DNA from: Bacillota bacterium
GTDB taxonomy: Bacteria; Bacillota; Clostridia; Christensenellales; Aristaeellaceae
DNA: 38,762 nt
Assembly (NCBI GenBank): GCA_023404715.1
Contig: JAEYAR010000113.1
Span: 1-38,762, forward strand
Direction of reading: 5' to 3'
A model generated the notes under the pieces. It saw only the letters and a program-made list of their open reading frames with translations. It did not search any database and was not told the origin of the DNA. A program made the position numbers and the translations under genes. How positions within the stretch are numbered: the stretch's first letter is position 1; every line of letters starts with the position of its first letter. This document shows positions 7,728 to 15,847 of the stretch, piece after piece.

Positions 7728-8562
7728 ATGAAAAGGCGCAGATGGTTTGGCGTGTTGACAGCCCTGGCGCTCGCAGGCGCCTGTGCCTGCGCCGCGCAGG
7801 CCGAGGAAGCCCGGCCACAGCCGAAAACCGAGTTTACGCAGGCGGAGCTGCTCGCAGATTACGACCGGCTCTGGGACGACCTATGACGTCGTGGCGGAAT
7901 ATCTGCGTACGCTGGGGGATGTGGCACATATCATCTTCGACATCACCGGCAATCCGGGAGGCTTTGCGGTCTGCTGGCAGGACAATATCGTCTCGCCGTT
8001 CGGCGGCATGTGCGAGAGCTATACTTTCCTGAAACGATCCCCGGTCAACGAGCGCTTCTTTTTCGACAATCCCCGGCAGGACATCCGCCCTATCTCTGCG
8101 CTTCCGCCGGAGGCGGAGAGGCCGGATTTCGTGCGCGACCTCGGGTTTACGCATTTCGTGCGGGCGCAAATACAACTTCCGAACGGTGCATTTTCGGGTC
8201 GGCGGATCGATTCGCAGGCCAGGCGCTGGGTGCTGACCGATCAGGGAACCTTTTCTGCCGCCGACGGCTTGGCCGCGTTTTGCAAGCGGAGCGGCTGGGC
8301 GACGCTGGTGGGCAGAACGACGTCAGGCGACGGCGCGGTTTCATTGAGTTCACTGGGGTTGGCGATGATCCGGCTGCCGAATACGGGGCTGCTCGTCATG
8401 TTCTCTACCTCCACCGCGGCGAACGCGGACGGCACCATGAACGCAGCCGTCGGCACTGCGCCGGACATCGCGAGCGAGCGCGGCGAATCGCCGCTGGATA
8501 CCTGCTTGCGGGTGATCGCTACGGAGCGTCGTCGCTTAAAGCGGCTTTCAGGCGGGGAATGA
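7728..8562 (+). pseudogene. S41-family peptidase, internally deleted and frameshifted
   Basis: The gene starts normally at ATG 7728 behind GGGAGGGAGAGG, with a signal peptide (KRRRWFGVLTALALAGACACAAQA) and the usual opening of clostridial S41 proteins (ELLADYDRLWDDL). It then meets a stop at 7884-7886. Coding continues at once in another frame with YDVVAEYLRTLGDVAHIIFDITGNPGG, the start of the catalytic S41 domain, and runs to 8562 with LTDQGTFSAADGLA (nucleophile Ser) and VGRTTSGDG. The stretch normally found between these two parts, of the order of 150 residues, is missing, so a deletion joined DDL to YDVV out of frame. The catalytic Lys position in the GxxTxGxG turn is Asp. Family recognition is good; loss of function is inferred from the broken frame. 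Confidence 0.8.
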
Positions 8563-8581
8563 GCGTTAAACGTATAAGACA

Positions 8582-8617
8582 TGCCGGTGCGCGCAGAGCG
8601 TGTGCCGGCGTTTTTCT
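8582..8617 (+). terminator. Probable intrinsic terminator after the S41 pseudogene
   Basis: GCCGG (8583-8587) and CCGGC (8605-8609) close a GC-rich stem with imperfect inner pairing, followed directly by GTTTTTCTGTTT on the plus strand. It separates the plus-strand pseudogene from the converging response-regulator gene. Confidence 0.55.
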
Positions 8618-8625
8618 GTTTCCCC

Positions 8626-10089
8626 TCATCTCTCGCCCATGCCCGCGGGCGAGAATTTGAGCATCCAATCCACGGCCGCGGGGCTCTTCTTAAACTCGGA
8701 CGGCGTCATGCCGGTGATCGTCTTGAATGTCGTGACGAAGTGGTTATACCCCTTAAACCCGGCCTGCTGGCAGGCGCTGGAGACCGACGCGCCGCTAAGG
8801 AGCAGCAGATGACCGGCGTGGTAGACGCGGGTGCGGTTGAGATAGCTGATGATGTTGTCGCCCGTCTCCTTCTTGAACAGGAAGCTGAGGTGGTTGTAGC
8901 TCAGGTGGCAGTGCTGCGCGACGTCGCCGAGGTGGATGTCCTCCGCGTAGTGCAGGTTCATGTAATCGATCGCCTCGCGGATGCTCTGCGAAAACCGGCG
9001 CGCTGCGCGCGAGCTGCTTTGATCGCACAGCTCCGTAAAGCGGCCCATGAAGAAGGCCTCCGCCTGCGCGGGGACGCGCGGCACGTCCGGCGCGCCCTCC
9101 GCGGGAAGCCCCAGGGTCTGCCGCGCGCGGGAGAGCAGTGCCAGCAGGTTGTTGCATAGCTCTTTAAACGCATTGCCGGCAGGGGGCGTTTCAAAGAGCG
9201 TATGCAGGGTCTGACCGATGAGCGCCTTCTGCCCGTCGACGACCGCGAGCGTCAGCAGGGCGCTCTCGCGGGAGGCGAGGAAGGAGCGCGGCTTGCAGGC
9301 TGCGATCTGTAGGCGTCCTAGTAGCTTGTAAGCGCCCTGAATATGCGATATGTCCGGGCAGTATTGCGGGCTGGAAAACGTGAAGCGCGCGTTGTGATAT
9401 TTGAGCAGCGCTTTTTGTAAAAGCTGCGCCTTTTGCGAGGCGAGGGCGGCGTCCTTTGCATGATCCTGTCCTTCCGCGCATGGCAGCAGCAGCACGAGCT
9501 CCCCGGCGTCTGGCGCGCAGGCGGAGGCGCTCGCGACGCCGTTGAGGATATGGCGGCAGGTCTGCAGGATGCTGCGCTGCTGCGCCTCGATCAGCGGGCG
9601 TTCTCCCTGATAGGCGGCGTAGAGCAGGTGGCCGCGCAGGTCGCCTGCCGCGCGCCCCGTGAGGGCGGCGAGCAGCCGCTGCTCCGGATCGTCCCCGCGC
9701 GCCTCGCCGGCGGAGCAAAGGCCGTATTGGGCGAGCAGCTGCACGACGCTTTCCGGGCTGATTTCATGCTTGAGCAGGTAGTCCGCCGCGCCGAGCTTGA
9801 GCGTCTCGCGGACATAGGGGAAGTCGGAGTAGCTGCTGAGCATGATGCACAGGATCTTTGGATAGCGGGATCGCAGGTTCTGCAGCAGCTCGATGCCGTC
9901 CATTTCGGGCATGCATACGTCGATGAACGCCACGTCGGGCTGTACCTCGCATAGCTCCAGATACGCGAGCGCCTCGCGTCCGTTGTGCGCCTCGTAGGCG
10001 ATGCGAAGGCCGTGACGCCCCCAGTCGGCGAGCGCGTAGAATGCGTTGAGCGATAGAAAGTCGTCGTCCACCAGCAAAATCTGCTTCAT
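8626..10089 (-). CDS. YesN-type response regulator with AraC output domain
   Basis: A 487-residue regulator. The N-terminal receiver has the acidic pocket VDDD (7-10), the phosphoacceptor Asp57 in VAFIDVCMPEMDG, and the Lys of YLLKHEIS near 105. The middle 240 residues are a linker seen in YesN proteins. The C-terminal AraC/XylS double helix-turn-helix (about 385-480) contains HLSYNHLSFLFKKETGDNIISYLN and the second helix signature VSSACQQAGFKGYNHFVTTFKTITGMTPSEFKK. The start overlaps the stop of the kinase gene by 4 bases, so the two are translated together. The divergent ABC importer and dehydratase genes at 12016-16981 are the natural target, by analogy with YesMN-type systems that induce sugar transport; this is inference from position. 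Confidence 0.92.
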   Translation of the reverse strand: MKQILLVDDDFLSLNAFYALADWGRHGLRIAYEAHNGREALAYLELCEVQPDVAFIDVCMPEMDGIELLQNLRSRYPKILCIMLSSYSDFPYVRETLKLGAADYLLKHEISPESVVQLLAQYGLCSAGEARGDDPEQRLLAALTGRAAGDLRGHLLYAAYQGERPLIEAQQRSILQTCRHILNGVASASACAPDAGELVLLLPCAEGQDHAKDAALASQKAQLLQKALLKYHNARFTFSSPQYCPDISHIQGAYKLLGRLQIAACKPRSFLASRESALLTLAVVDGQKALIGQTLHTLFETPPAGNAFKELCNNLLALLSRARQTLGLPAEGAPDVPRVPAQAEAFFMGRFTELCDQSSSRAARRFSQSIREAIDYMNLHYAEDIHLGDVAQHCHLSYNHLSFLFKKETGDNIISYLNRTRVYHAGHLLLLSGASVSSACQQAGFKGYNHFVTTFKTITGMTPSEFKKSPAAVDWMLKFSPAGMGER

Positions 10090-11801
10090 TCGGAACGCTC
10101 CTTCGTCAGATAGGGGAGAGATATCTGCACGGTCGTGTACTTGCCGGGCTCAGAAAAGAGATGGAGGCCGAAGCGCTCGCCGAACCGCATTTGGATGCGC
10201 CGCCGCACGTTGTGAATGCCGATACCGGAAAATCGCCGCTTGTCGGTGTTGCGCTCCTGGCACAGCAGCGCTTCGATTTGCTCGCCGCTCATCCCCTGGC
10301 CGTTGTCCGTGACGGTCAGAAAGAGGGTGTCGGCGTTTTTTTGCGCGTGGATGCGGATGGCGCCGTCGCTCCTGAAATCGGCGATGCCGTGGATGATGGC
10401 GTTTTCGACGATGGGCTGCAGCACCATCGGCGGCAGGAGGCAATCGTATAACGCTTCGTCCACCTCTACGTCCAGCGTGAGGTCGTTAAGATATTGGTAT
10501 TGGCAGATCTCGAAGTAATTGCGCACGTACTCGACCTCCTGCCTGAGGGGAATGAGCGCCTCCGTATTGCTCAGCGCCGCGCGCAGCAGCCGTATGATCG
10601 CGGCCGTCAGCCGTTCGATGTGGTCCATCCCCTGCATCGAGGCGAGATGGCGCACGCTGTTGAGCGCGTTGTAGAGAAAATGGGGGCTGATCTGCGCGCG
10701 CAGCACCTGGATCTCCAGCTCATGCTGCACGCGCTCGCGTTCCTGGTTTTCGCGGATGAGCGCGTCGATATGCGCGGCCATGTGCTTGAACGTCCGGCTC
10801 AGCTGGCCGAACTCGTCCTGCGTGGGGATCACCGCGACGTCCGCATAGGCGCGCTTTTCGACGAGGCGGATATTGCGTTCCATGACCTCAAAGCCGCGGA
10901 CCACTTTGCGCGAGAGCCCGAGGCTGAGCCCAAAACCGGCGATGAGCGCGAACAGCGCGGCGGGCAGCAGCCAGGGGACGAGCTGCGCGAGCTTTTCCGA
11001 AAAGCGTATCGATGGGAAGACCATGGCGACCGTTAGCCCGTTTTGGGCGGAACGATGCGCTACGCTGTGCAGCCCAATGAGCCCGACTCCCTCGCGGCTT
11101 TGCAGGTAGGCGTTTAGATGCTCCGCCGCCGCCACCCCATCCGAATAGCTTCTGAACACGTTGCCGTCCGTGTCGAGCAGCACGAGCCCGCTTTCCGGCA
11201 TGAGCAGGCCGTAACAGAGGCTGTCAAATGCGTTGTTGAGGATTTGGGAACACAAATAAGCCGAGGTCCCATCCCCCAGGGTGGAGGCGGAGACGTAAAA
11301 CGCGGAGCGCTTGTAGAGCAGCAGCCGGTTCAACTCGTCTGCCTCCAAAGCATAAGGGTCCAGCGTCGTATAAAAACTGCCGTACTGTAGCGTTTCGCTG
11401 GGGCTCTTTTGCAGCAGCATGCCACTGATGAGGTTGAATTGGCTGCGCCCGCAAAAGCGCAGCATGTTCTGCGCGGCGTGATACGCTTCAAACCATTCGT
11501 AGGACGGCATGCTCGCATGCGTATCGTATAAAAAGGGATAGATGTTTTCGCTGGAAAAGAGGAGCACGTGCGTTTGGGCGATGTTGTCCACCAACGCGTC
11601 GATTTGGCTGCTGATGGTATCCACCGCGCTCTGCCCGTTTTGAACGGAGACCTGCGTAATCTCGTTCATGGCGCTGAACGAATATGCGATGATCAGGAGC
11701 GTGGAGATGAGCAGGACGGACAGAAAGATGGAGACGAATACGCGCGCGGGGATGCTACGCCGCACGTCAAAAAGGGAATACAATTTTTGTGTTGTTGGCA
11801 T
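10086..11801 (-). CDS. YesM-type sensor histidine kinase
   Basis: A 571-residue membrane kinase. TM1 (about 21-43) and TM2 (about 275-296) bracket a 230-residue extracellular sensor. Then come a HAMP linker (298-350), the His_kinase domain with phosphoacceptor His374 in QISPHFLYNALNSV, and the HATPase with N-box VENAIIHGI (466-473) and DNGQGM (499-504). SPHFLYN is diagnostic of the YesM/LytS group. Of several in-frame starts the ATG at 11801 is chosen because GAGGTG precedes it by 7 bases; the frame is open 15 codons further. It is co-transcribed with its response regulator (4-base overlap). The large sensor probably detects a sugar or a loaded binding protein. Confidence 0.93.
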   Translation of the reverse strand: MPTTQKLYSLFDVRRSIPARVFVSIFLSVLLISTLLIIAYSFSAMNEITQVSVQNGQSAVDTISSQIDALVDNIAQTHVLLFSSENIYPFLYDTHASMPSYEWFEAYHAAQNMLRFCGRSQFNLISGMLLQKSPSETLQYGSFYTTLDPYALEADELNRLLLYKRSAFYVSASTLGDGTSAYLCSQILNNAFDSLCYGLLMPESGLVLLDTDGNVFRSYSDGVAAAEHLNAYLQSREGVGLIGLHSVAHRSAQNGLTVAMVFPSIRFSEKLAQLVPWLLPAALFALIAGFGLSLGLSRKVVRGFEVMERNIRLVEKRAYADVAVIPTQDEFGQLSRTFKHMAAHIDALIRENQERERVQHELEIQVLRAQISPHFLYNALNSVRHLASMQGMDHIERLTAAIIRLLRAALSNTEALIPLRQEVEYVRNYFEICQYQYLNDLTLDVEVDEALYDCLLPPMVLQPIVENAIIHGIADFRSDGAIRIHAQKNADTLFLTVTDNGQGMSGEQIEALLCQERNTDKRRFSGIGIHNVRRRIQMRFGERFGLHLFSEPGKYTTVQISLPYLTKERSE

Positions 11802-11836
11802 GGGGGACACCTCGATTTCGTTGTGTGGGATACGAA

Positions 11837-11865
11837 ATTCTAACATAATGGCTCATAATCCGCAA
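11837..11865 (-). promoter_or_regulatory. Sigma-A-type promoter of the YesM/YesN pair
   Basis: Minus-strand TTGCGG (11865-11860) and TAGAAT (11842-11837) with 17-base spacing, 36 bases upstream of the kinase start. Confidence 0.6.
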
Positions 11866-11958
11866 TCGATCAGCGGCGTGCTGACCAAAGACCGAAAAAA
11901 GCGATAGAACAATCGTAAATTATAGGGTGGTTTTGCGACGGCCAAAAAGTTAACATAA

Positions 11959-11992
11959 CGCTACCGCAGAACCCCAGGACGTAGCGGGGTTC
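11959..11992 (+). promoter_or_regulatory. Leader with two mutually exclusive hairpins before the sugar-binding protein gene
   Basis: CGCTAC (11959-11964) can pair with GTAGCG (11981-11986), and GAACCCC (11969-11975) can pair with GGGGTTC (11986-11992). The two helices interleave, so only one can form, or they make a strained pseudoknot. The second ends 11 bases before the GGGAGG ribosome site (12003-12008). No clear -35/-10 pair was found in 11870-11958, so the promoter is probably activator-dependent. Confidence 0.4.
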
Positions 11993-12015
11993 AATAAGAA
12001 ACGGGAGGCATGGAT

Positions 12016-13641
12016 ATGAAGAAGACCCTAAGCTGCTTGCTGGCGTTGGCGATGCTGCTCACGACGTTGACCGCGTTCGCGGCGCCCGCGTTTGCGGCGC
12101 CCGCGCTCGCTGAGGAGAAAGACCTGGTGGCGCTAGCCAAAGCGGACGCCAACTTCAACCCGACCGGCTACCCGATCGTCAAGGAACCGGTGAAGAAGAC
12201 GATCATGATCAGGAAGCCCGCGAACATCGCGGACCCCGCCGAGATGGAGACGCTGAACTACATCGCGAAGCTCATGAACGTCGAGATCGAGTGGGTCGTC
12301 GTGGGCGCGGACGGATGGGCCGAGCGCGTAAACCTGATGTTCGCCTCCGGCGACCTGCCGGACATCATCATGAAGGGCGATATCAAAAACCTGGCCCGCG
12401 TGGTCGAAGATGGCCAGCTCGTGGCGATCGACGATCTGATGGCCGAGTATTCCACCGGCCTTAAGCCCCTGCTGGAGCAGTATCCCGCCGTCGACGCGGC
12501 ATCCCGCTCTGCGGACGGCAAGCTGTACGCGCTGCCGGGCTTCAATACGCTCAGACCCAACCTGACCAGCCATCGCAACCTGTGGATCAACAAGACGTGG
12601 ATGGACAACCTGGGGCTTGAGATGCCCGCCACCACGGCGGAGCTGCTGGACGTGCTGCGCGCGTTCCGCGATCAGGATGCCGACGGCGACGGCAACCCGA
12701 ACAACGAGATCCCCTATACGGTCGAGGACTCCGGCGCGCAGCATAACGGGCGCCCCGACATCATCGCGGGCCTGTTCGGTCTGTACCGCAACTTCGGCTA
12801 TGACAACGTGAACCTGATGGACGGCAAGGTCGGCTTCCTGAAGACGAACGATATCTGGAAGCAGGTGCTCGAGTACATGAACGTCATGTACAAGGAAGGC
12901 CTGCTGGACAACGAGGTCTTTACCCAGACGAGCGACATGTCGATCGGCAAGATTTCCAGCGGCAACATCGGCGTGTTCGGCCTCAGCTCGGACGACCTGT
13001 TCACCACGGTAAGCGAGAACTACGTGGCGCTCGCGCCTGTCAAGAGCGAGAGCGGCCTGGAGCCGGTCATCGGTCTGGAATCCAACTCCATGGGCTCCAA
13101 CACGTTCATCACCTCTGCGGACGAATCCCCGTGGATCTCCTTCCGCCTGCTCGACTACTTCTTCACCTATGAAGGCTCGATGACCGTCGGTTGCTTCAAC
13201 GAGGACCTGATCGGCGTGACCTGCCAGAAGACCGAGGACGGCCGGTGGGACTACTCGGAAGAGATGCTGGGCGACGAGCGCGGCGTGGCCGTGGCGGTCG
13301 GCGAGGCGTGCCCGCTGCCGGGCGGCGGCTTCGGCTACTGGCGTCACGAGGACAACTCCAATTACATCTACAGCCGCAAGGTGCAGGAGAACGTGCCGGC
13401 CTGGGAGCCCTATTACCAGAAGGACGCCGTGTACGCGGCGCCGCAGTTCGACTCCGAGACTGCGGATCGCCTGCTCGAGATCAAGGCGGATCTGGACGTC
13501 TACGTTAACGAGTGCCAGGCAAAGTTTATCACCGGCGAGATGGGCTTTGACAAGTGGGACGAATACGTGAAGACCACCGTCAAGCTCGGCGCCGACGAGC
13601 TCGTGGGGTACTACCAGGCTGCTTACGACGCGATGCAGTAA
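12016..13641 (+). CDS. Extracellular solute-binding protein of a carbohydrate ABC importer (LipO/YtcQ-like)
   Basis: A 541-residue exported binding protein. The signal peptide runs to AFAAPALA-EE without a lipobox Cys, unusual for a Gram-positive binding protein because most are lipoproteins, so anchoring is unclear. The mature part has the family's NVEIEWVVVGADGWAERVNLMFASGDLPDII segment, YALPGFNTLRPNLTSHRNLWINKTWMDNLGLEMPATTAELLDVLRAFRDQD, and a Ca-binding-like loop DADGDGNPNNE. GGGAGG lies 7 bases before ATG 12016; an ATG 2 codons earlier is too close to it. Two permease genes follow after a strong hairpin. No ATPase gene is nearby, as is usual for YtcQ/LplA systems that share an MsmX-type ATPase. 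It is likely controlled by the divergent YesM/YesN pair; substrate unknown, perhaps an oligosaccharide or acid sugar. Confidence 0.9.
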   Translation: MKKTLSCLLALAMLLTTLTAFAAPAFAAPALAEEKDLVALAKADANFNPTGYPIVKEPVKKTIMIRKPANIADPAEMETLNYIAKLMNVEIEWVVVGADGWAERVNLMFASGDLPDIIMKGDIKNLARVVEDGQLVAIDDLMAEYSTGLKPLLEQYPAVDAASRSADGKLYALPGFNTLRPNLTSHRNLWINKTWMDNLGLEMPATTAELLDVLRAFRDQDADGDGNPNNEIPYTVEDSGAQHNGRPDIIAGLFGLYRNFGYDNVNLMDGKVGFLKTNDIWKQVLEYMNVMYKEGLLDNEVFTQTSDMSIGKISSGNIGVFGLSSDDLFTTVSENYVALAPVKSESGLEPVIGLESNSMGSNTFITSADESPWISFRLLDYFFTYEGSMTVGCFNEDLIGVTCQKTEDGRWDYSEEMLGDERGVAVAVGEACPLPGGGFGYWRHEDNSNYIYSRKVQENVPAWEPYYQKDAVYAAPQFDSETADRLLEIKADLDVYVNECQAKFITGEMGFDKWDEYVKTTVKLGADELVGYYQAAYDAMQ

Positions 13642-13649
13642 ACAAAGCC

Positions 13650-13674
13650 GGGGCGGCGGTCCATCCGCCGCCCC
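13650..13674 (+). repeat. Perfect 10-bp stem-loop between binding-protein and permease genes
   Basis: GGGGCGGCGG (13650-13659) and CCGCCGCCCC (13665-13674) with a TCCAT loop, starting 9 bases after the stop and ending 10 bases before the permease ribosome site. Without a proper U-tract (TGTTTG follows) it is likely a leaky terminator or mRNA 3'-stabiliser that keeps binding protein in excess over permeases. Confidence 0.7.
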
Positions 13675-13698
13675 TGTTTGGAGCAAAGGAGAAGAAAG

Positions 13699-14628
13699 AT
13701 GGTTTCATTCAAACCTGACCGGAGAAGGACGCTGGGGCGCAGGGTCTGGGCGGCGAGGGAGCTGTACCTGCTTCTCCTGCTTCCGATCGTCTGGTATTTT
13801 GTCTTCAAGTACATCCCGATTTACGGCGTGCAGATCGCCTTTCGCGACTATAGGCCCGTGCGCGGCTTCTTCGGCAGCGAATGGGTCGGCATGAAGCATT
13901 TCGAACGCTTTTTTCATTCCTTTTACTTCGAGCGCGTGGTCGGCAATACGCTGGTCATCAATTTTGTCAGCCTGCTCGTAGGCTTCCCGATCCCGATCGT
14001 GTTTGCGCTGCTGCTCAACGAGATTCAAAATGTGCGCTACAAGAAGCTTTTGCAAAACGTCACCTACATCCCGCACTTTCTCTCCGCGGTGGTGTTGGTC
14101 AGCATCCTACAGCTCATGTTCAACCCCAATACCGGCGTTTACAACATGCTCAGGGCGCAATTCGGGTTGGGCACCACGAACTACTTTGCGACAGCGGGCG
14201 CCTTCAAGCCGATGTACATCCTCTCGGGCCTGTGGCAGAACATGGGCTGGGATTCGATCCTCTACATCGCCGCGCTGGCGGGCATAGACCCATCGCTGTA
14301 TGAGGCCGCGACGATCGACGGCGCCTCGCGCATGCAAAAGATCCGCTACATCGCCATCCCCAGCATCATGGGCACCATCACCATCATGCTGCTGCTGCGC
14401 TGCGGCCAGATCATGAACATCGGCTATGAGAAAGTGCTGCTCATGCAAAACGACCTCAACCGCGCCAGCAGCGATGTGATCTCGACCTATGTATACCGCG
14501 TGGGCATTTTGGAGGGCAATTACTCGTATTCGACGGCCATCAACCTGTTCAACTCGCTTTGCAACATCGTCCTGCTCTTCTTTGCGAACCTGCTCGCGAA
14601 GCGCATGGGCGGAACCAGCCTTTGGTGA
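13699..14628 (+). CDS. Sugar ABC transporter permease, LplB family
   Basis: A 309-residue integral membrane protein with six predicted helices. It opens with the family signature LPIVWYFVFKYIPIYGVQIAFRDYRP and has the EAA loop YEAATIDGASRMQKIRYIAIP that contacts the ATPase. It ends in the typical KRMGGTSLW. AAAGGAG at 13685-13691 lies 7 bases before ATG 13699. It pairs with the next gene (14643) to form the heterodimeric channel fed by the upstream binding protein; 14 bases separate the two permease genes. The start is clear and the sequence is full length. Confidence 0.93.
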   Translation: MVSFKPDRRRTLGRRVWAARELYLLLLLPIVWYFVFKYIPIYGVQIAFRDYRPVRGFFGSEWVGMKHFERFFHSFYFERVVGNTLVINFVSLLVGFPIPIVFALLLNEIQNVRYKKLLQNVTYIPHFLSAVVLVSILQLMFNPNTGVYNMLRAQFGLGTTNYFATAGAFKPMYILSGLWQNMGWDSILYIAALAGIDPSLYEAATIDGASRMQKIRYIAIPSIMGTITIMLLLRCGQIMNIGYEKVLLMQNDLNRASSDVISTYVYRVGILEGNYSYSTAINLFNSLCNIVLLFFANLLAKRMGGTSLW

Positions 14629-14642
14629 GAGGAGAGGGAAAC

Positions 14643-15530
14643 GTGAAAAAGTCAACCGCCATTCGGGAGACGAAGCGCGACCGGGTCTTCCTGGGCATCC
14701 TTCTCGCGGTTTCGCTCGTCATATTGATCGTCGAAATCTATCCGCTGATTTACGTGCTCAGCGCGTCGTTCAGCTCTTCAGACGCGATCTCCTTGGGCAA
14801 TGTCTATCTATGGCCGGTGGAGCCCAATTTGAAGGGCTATGAGATGCTCATGGAGAATAAAGACATCCTGATGGGCTTCAAGAACAGCTCGCTCTATCTC
14901 TTCGTCGGCACGGCGATCAACATGCTGCTCACGACGCTCATGGCCTATCCGCTCTCGCGCAAGGAGCTGCCGGGCCGCAACATCCTGACGCTGTTCGTGG
15001 TGCTGACGATGTACGTGCAGGGCGGCCTGATCCCCACGTATCTGCTGGTGGGCGACCTGCACATGGTCGATACGCTGTGGGGCCTCATCCTGCCCAACGC
15101 CATCGTCACGACGAACATGATCATCATGCGCACGTACTTTCAAAGCTCCATCCCGGAGACGCTGCACGAGGCGGCGGTGCTCGACGGGTGCAACGACACG
15201 CGCTACCTGCTGCGCATCGTGCTGCCGCTGTCGATGCCGATCATCGCGGTCGTGGGGCTCTACTACGCGGTGGGGCACTGGAACAACTACTTCGACGCGC
15301 TGATCTACCTGCGCTCGAGCGAGAAGCAGAGCCTGCAGCTGGTGCTGCGCAACATCCTGCTCGCCAACCAGGTGAACGCGGGCGACGGCTCCTATGCCGA
15401 GAGCTCCAAGCTCGGCGTCACGATCAAGTATTCCGTCATCGTCGTCAGCTGTATCCCGATGATGATCGCCTATCCGTTCGTGCAAAAGTTCTTCGTCAAG
15501 GGCGTGATGATCGGTGCGCTGAAGGGATGA
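14643..15530 (+). CDS. Sugar ABC transporter permease, LplC/YtcP family
   Basis: A 295-residue permease starting at GTG 14643 behind GGAGAGGG (14631-14638). TM1 is FLGILLAVSLVILIVEIYPLIYVLSASF; the EAA loop is HEAAVLDGCNDTRYLLRIVLPLSMPII; the C-terminus YPFVQKFFVKGVMIGALKG is characteristic of LplC proteins. It forms the second half of the channel with the LplB-like protein encoded just upstream. A stem-loop follows 10 bases after the stop, and a 320-bp non-coding stretch separates it from the dehydratase-like gene. Confidence 0.93.
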   Translation: MKKSTAIRETKRDRVFLGILLAVSLVILIVEIYPLIYVLSASFSSSDAISLGNVYLWPVEPNLKGYEMLMENKDILMGFKNSSLYLFVGTAINMLLTTLMAYPLSRKELPGRNILTLFVVLTMYVQGGLIPTYLLVGDLHMVDTLWGLILPNAIVTTNMIIMRTYFQSSIPETLHEAAVLDGCNDTRYLLRIVLPLSMPIIAVVGLYYAVGHWNNYFDALIYLRSSEKQSLQLVLRNILLANQVNAGDGSYAESSKLGVTIKYSVIVVSCIPMMIAYPFVQKFFVKGVMIGALKG

Positions 15531-15540
15531 GGGCGTGCAA

Positions 15541-15770
15541 AGGGGGACTGCGTCCCCCTCCGCTGCCACCCCCCTGGGGATTCGGCCTCAAAATCCTGCG
15601 GGATTTTGCGGGCGGCCTCAGGTGCGGGTACCCTTTTCGCTCCGCTATCGCTGCGCGAAAAGCGCGCCATCGCGCCGCGCATGTCGCCGCGATGGATTGC
15701 ATTTGGGAAGGCTGCGGCCTCCCCAAGCCCCTCCGGGGGCGCGCTCGCTTCGCTTGCGCGTAGAATCCGA
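15541..15770. repeat. Array of at least five short GC-rich stem-loops in a 317-bp gene-free gap
   Basis: Between the permease stop (15530) and the next start (15848) there is no gene but a string of hairpins with about 8-bp stems. AGGGGGAC/GTCCCCCT is at 15541-15559, CAAAATCC/GGATTTTG at 15589-15608, CTTTTCGC/GCGAAAAG near 15633-15661, CCATCGCG/CGCGATGG near 15668-15696 and GGGAAGGC/GGCCTCCC near 15708-15727. Loops often contain TGC. This is the look of an interspersed intergenic repeat. The first hairpin could act as a leaky terminator of the transport genes. Only one copy is in the window, so its repeat status is inferred. Confidence 0.5.
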
Positions 15771-15847
15771 GGTGCCGCCGCAGATGTGGGTGCTTTGCTG
15801 TGGTGTGAATTATGGATTTTTGAAGAGATAACAGAGGAGGAAACCCC

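Noticed and set aside
11959..11992. Classical H-type pseudoknot (preQ1-like)
   Set aside because: The two helices interleave but there are no bases between the 3' strands to cross the first stem, which is sterically unlikely; alternative hairpins are the safer reading.
12133..13686. 517-codon minus-strand open frame opposite the sugar-binding protein
   Set aside because: No start signal or recognisable family; explained by GC-rich codon third positions of the real gene.
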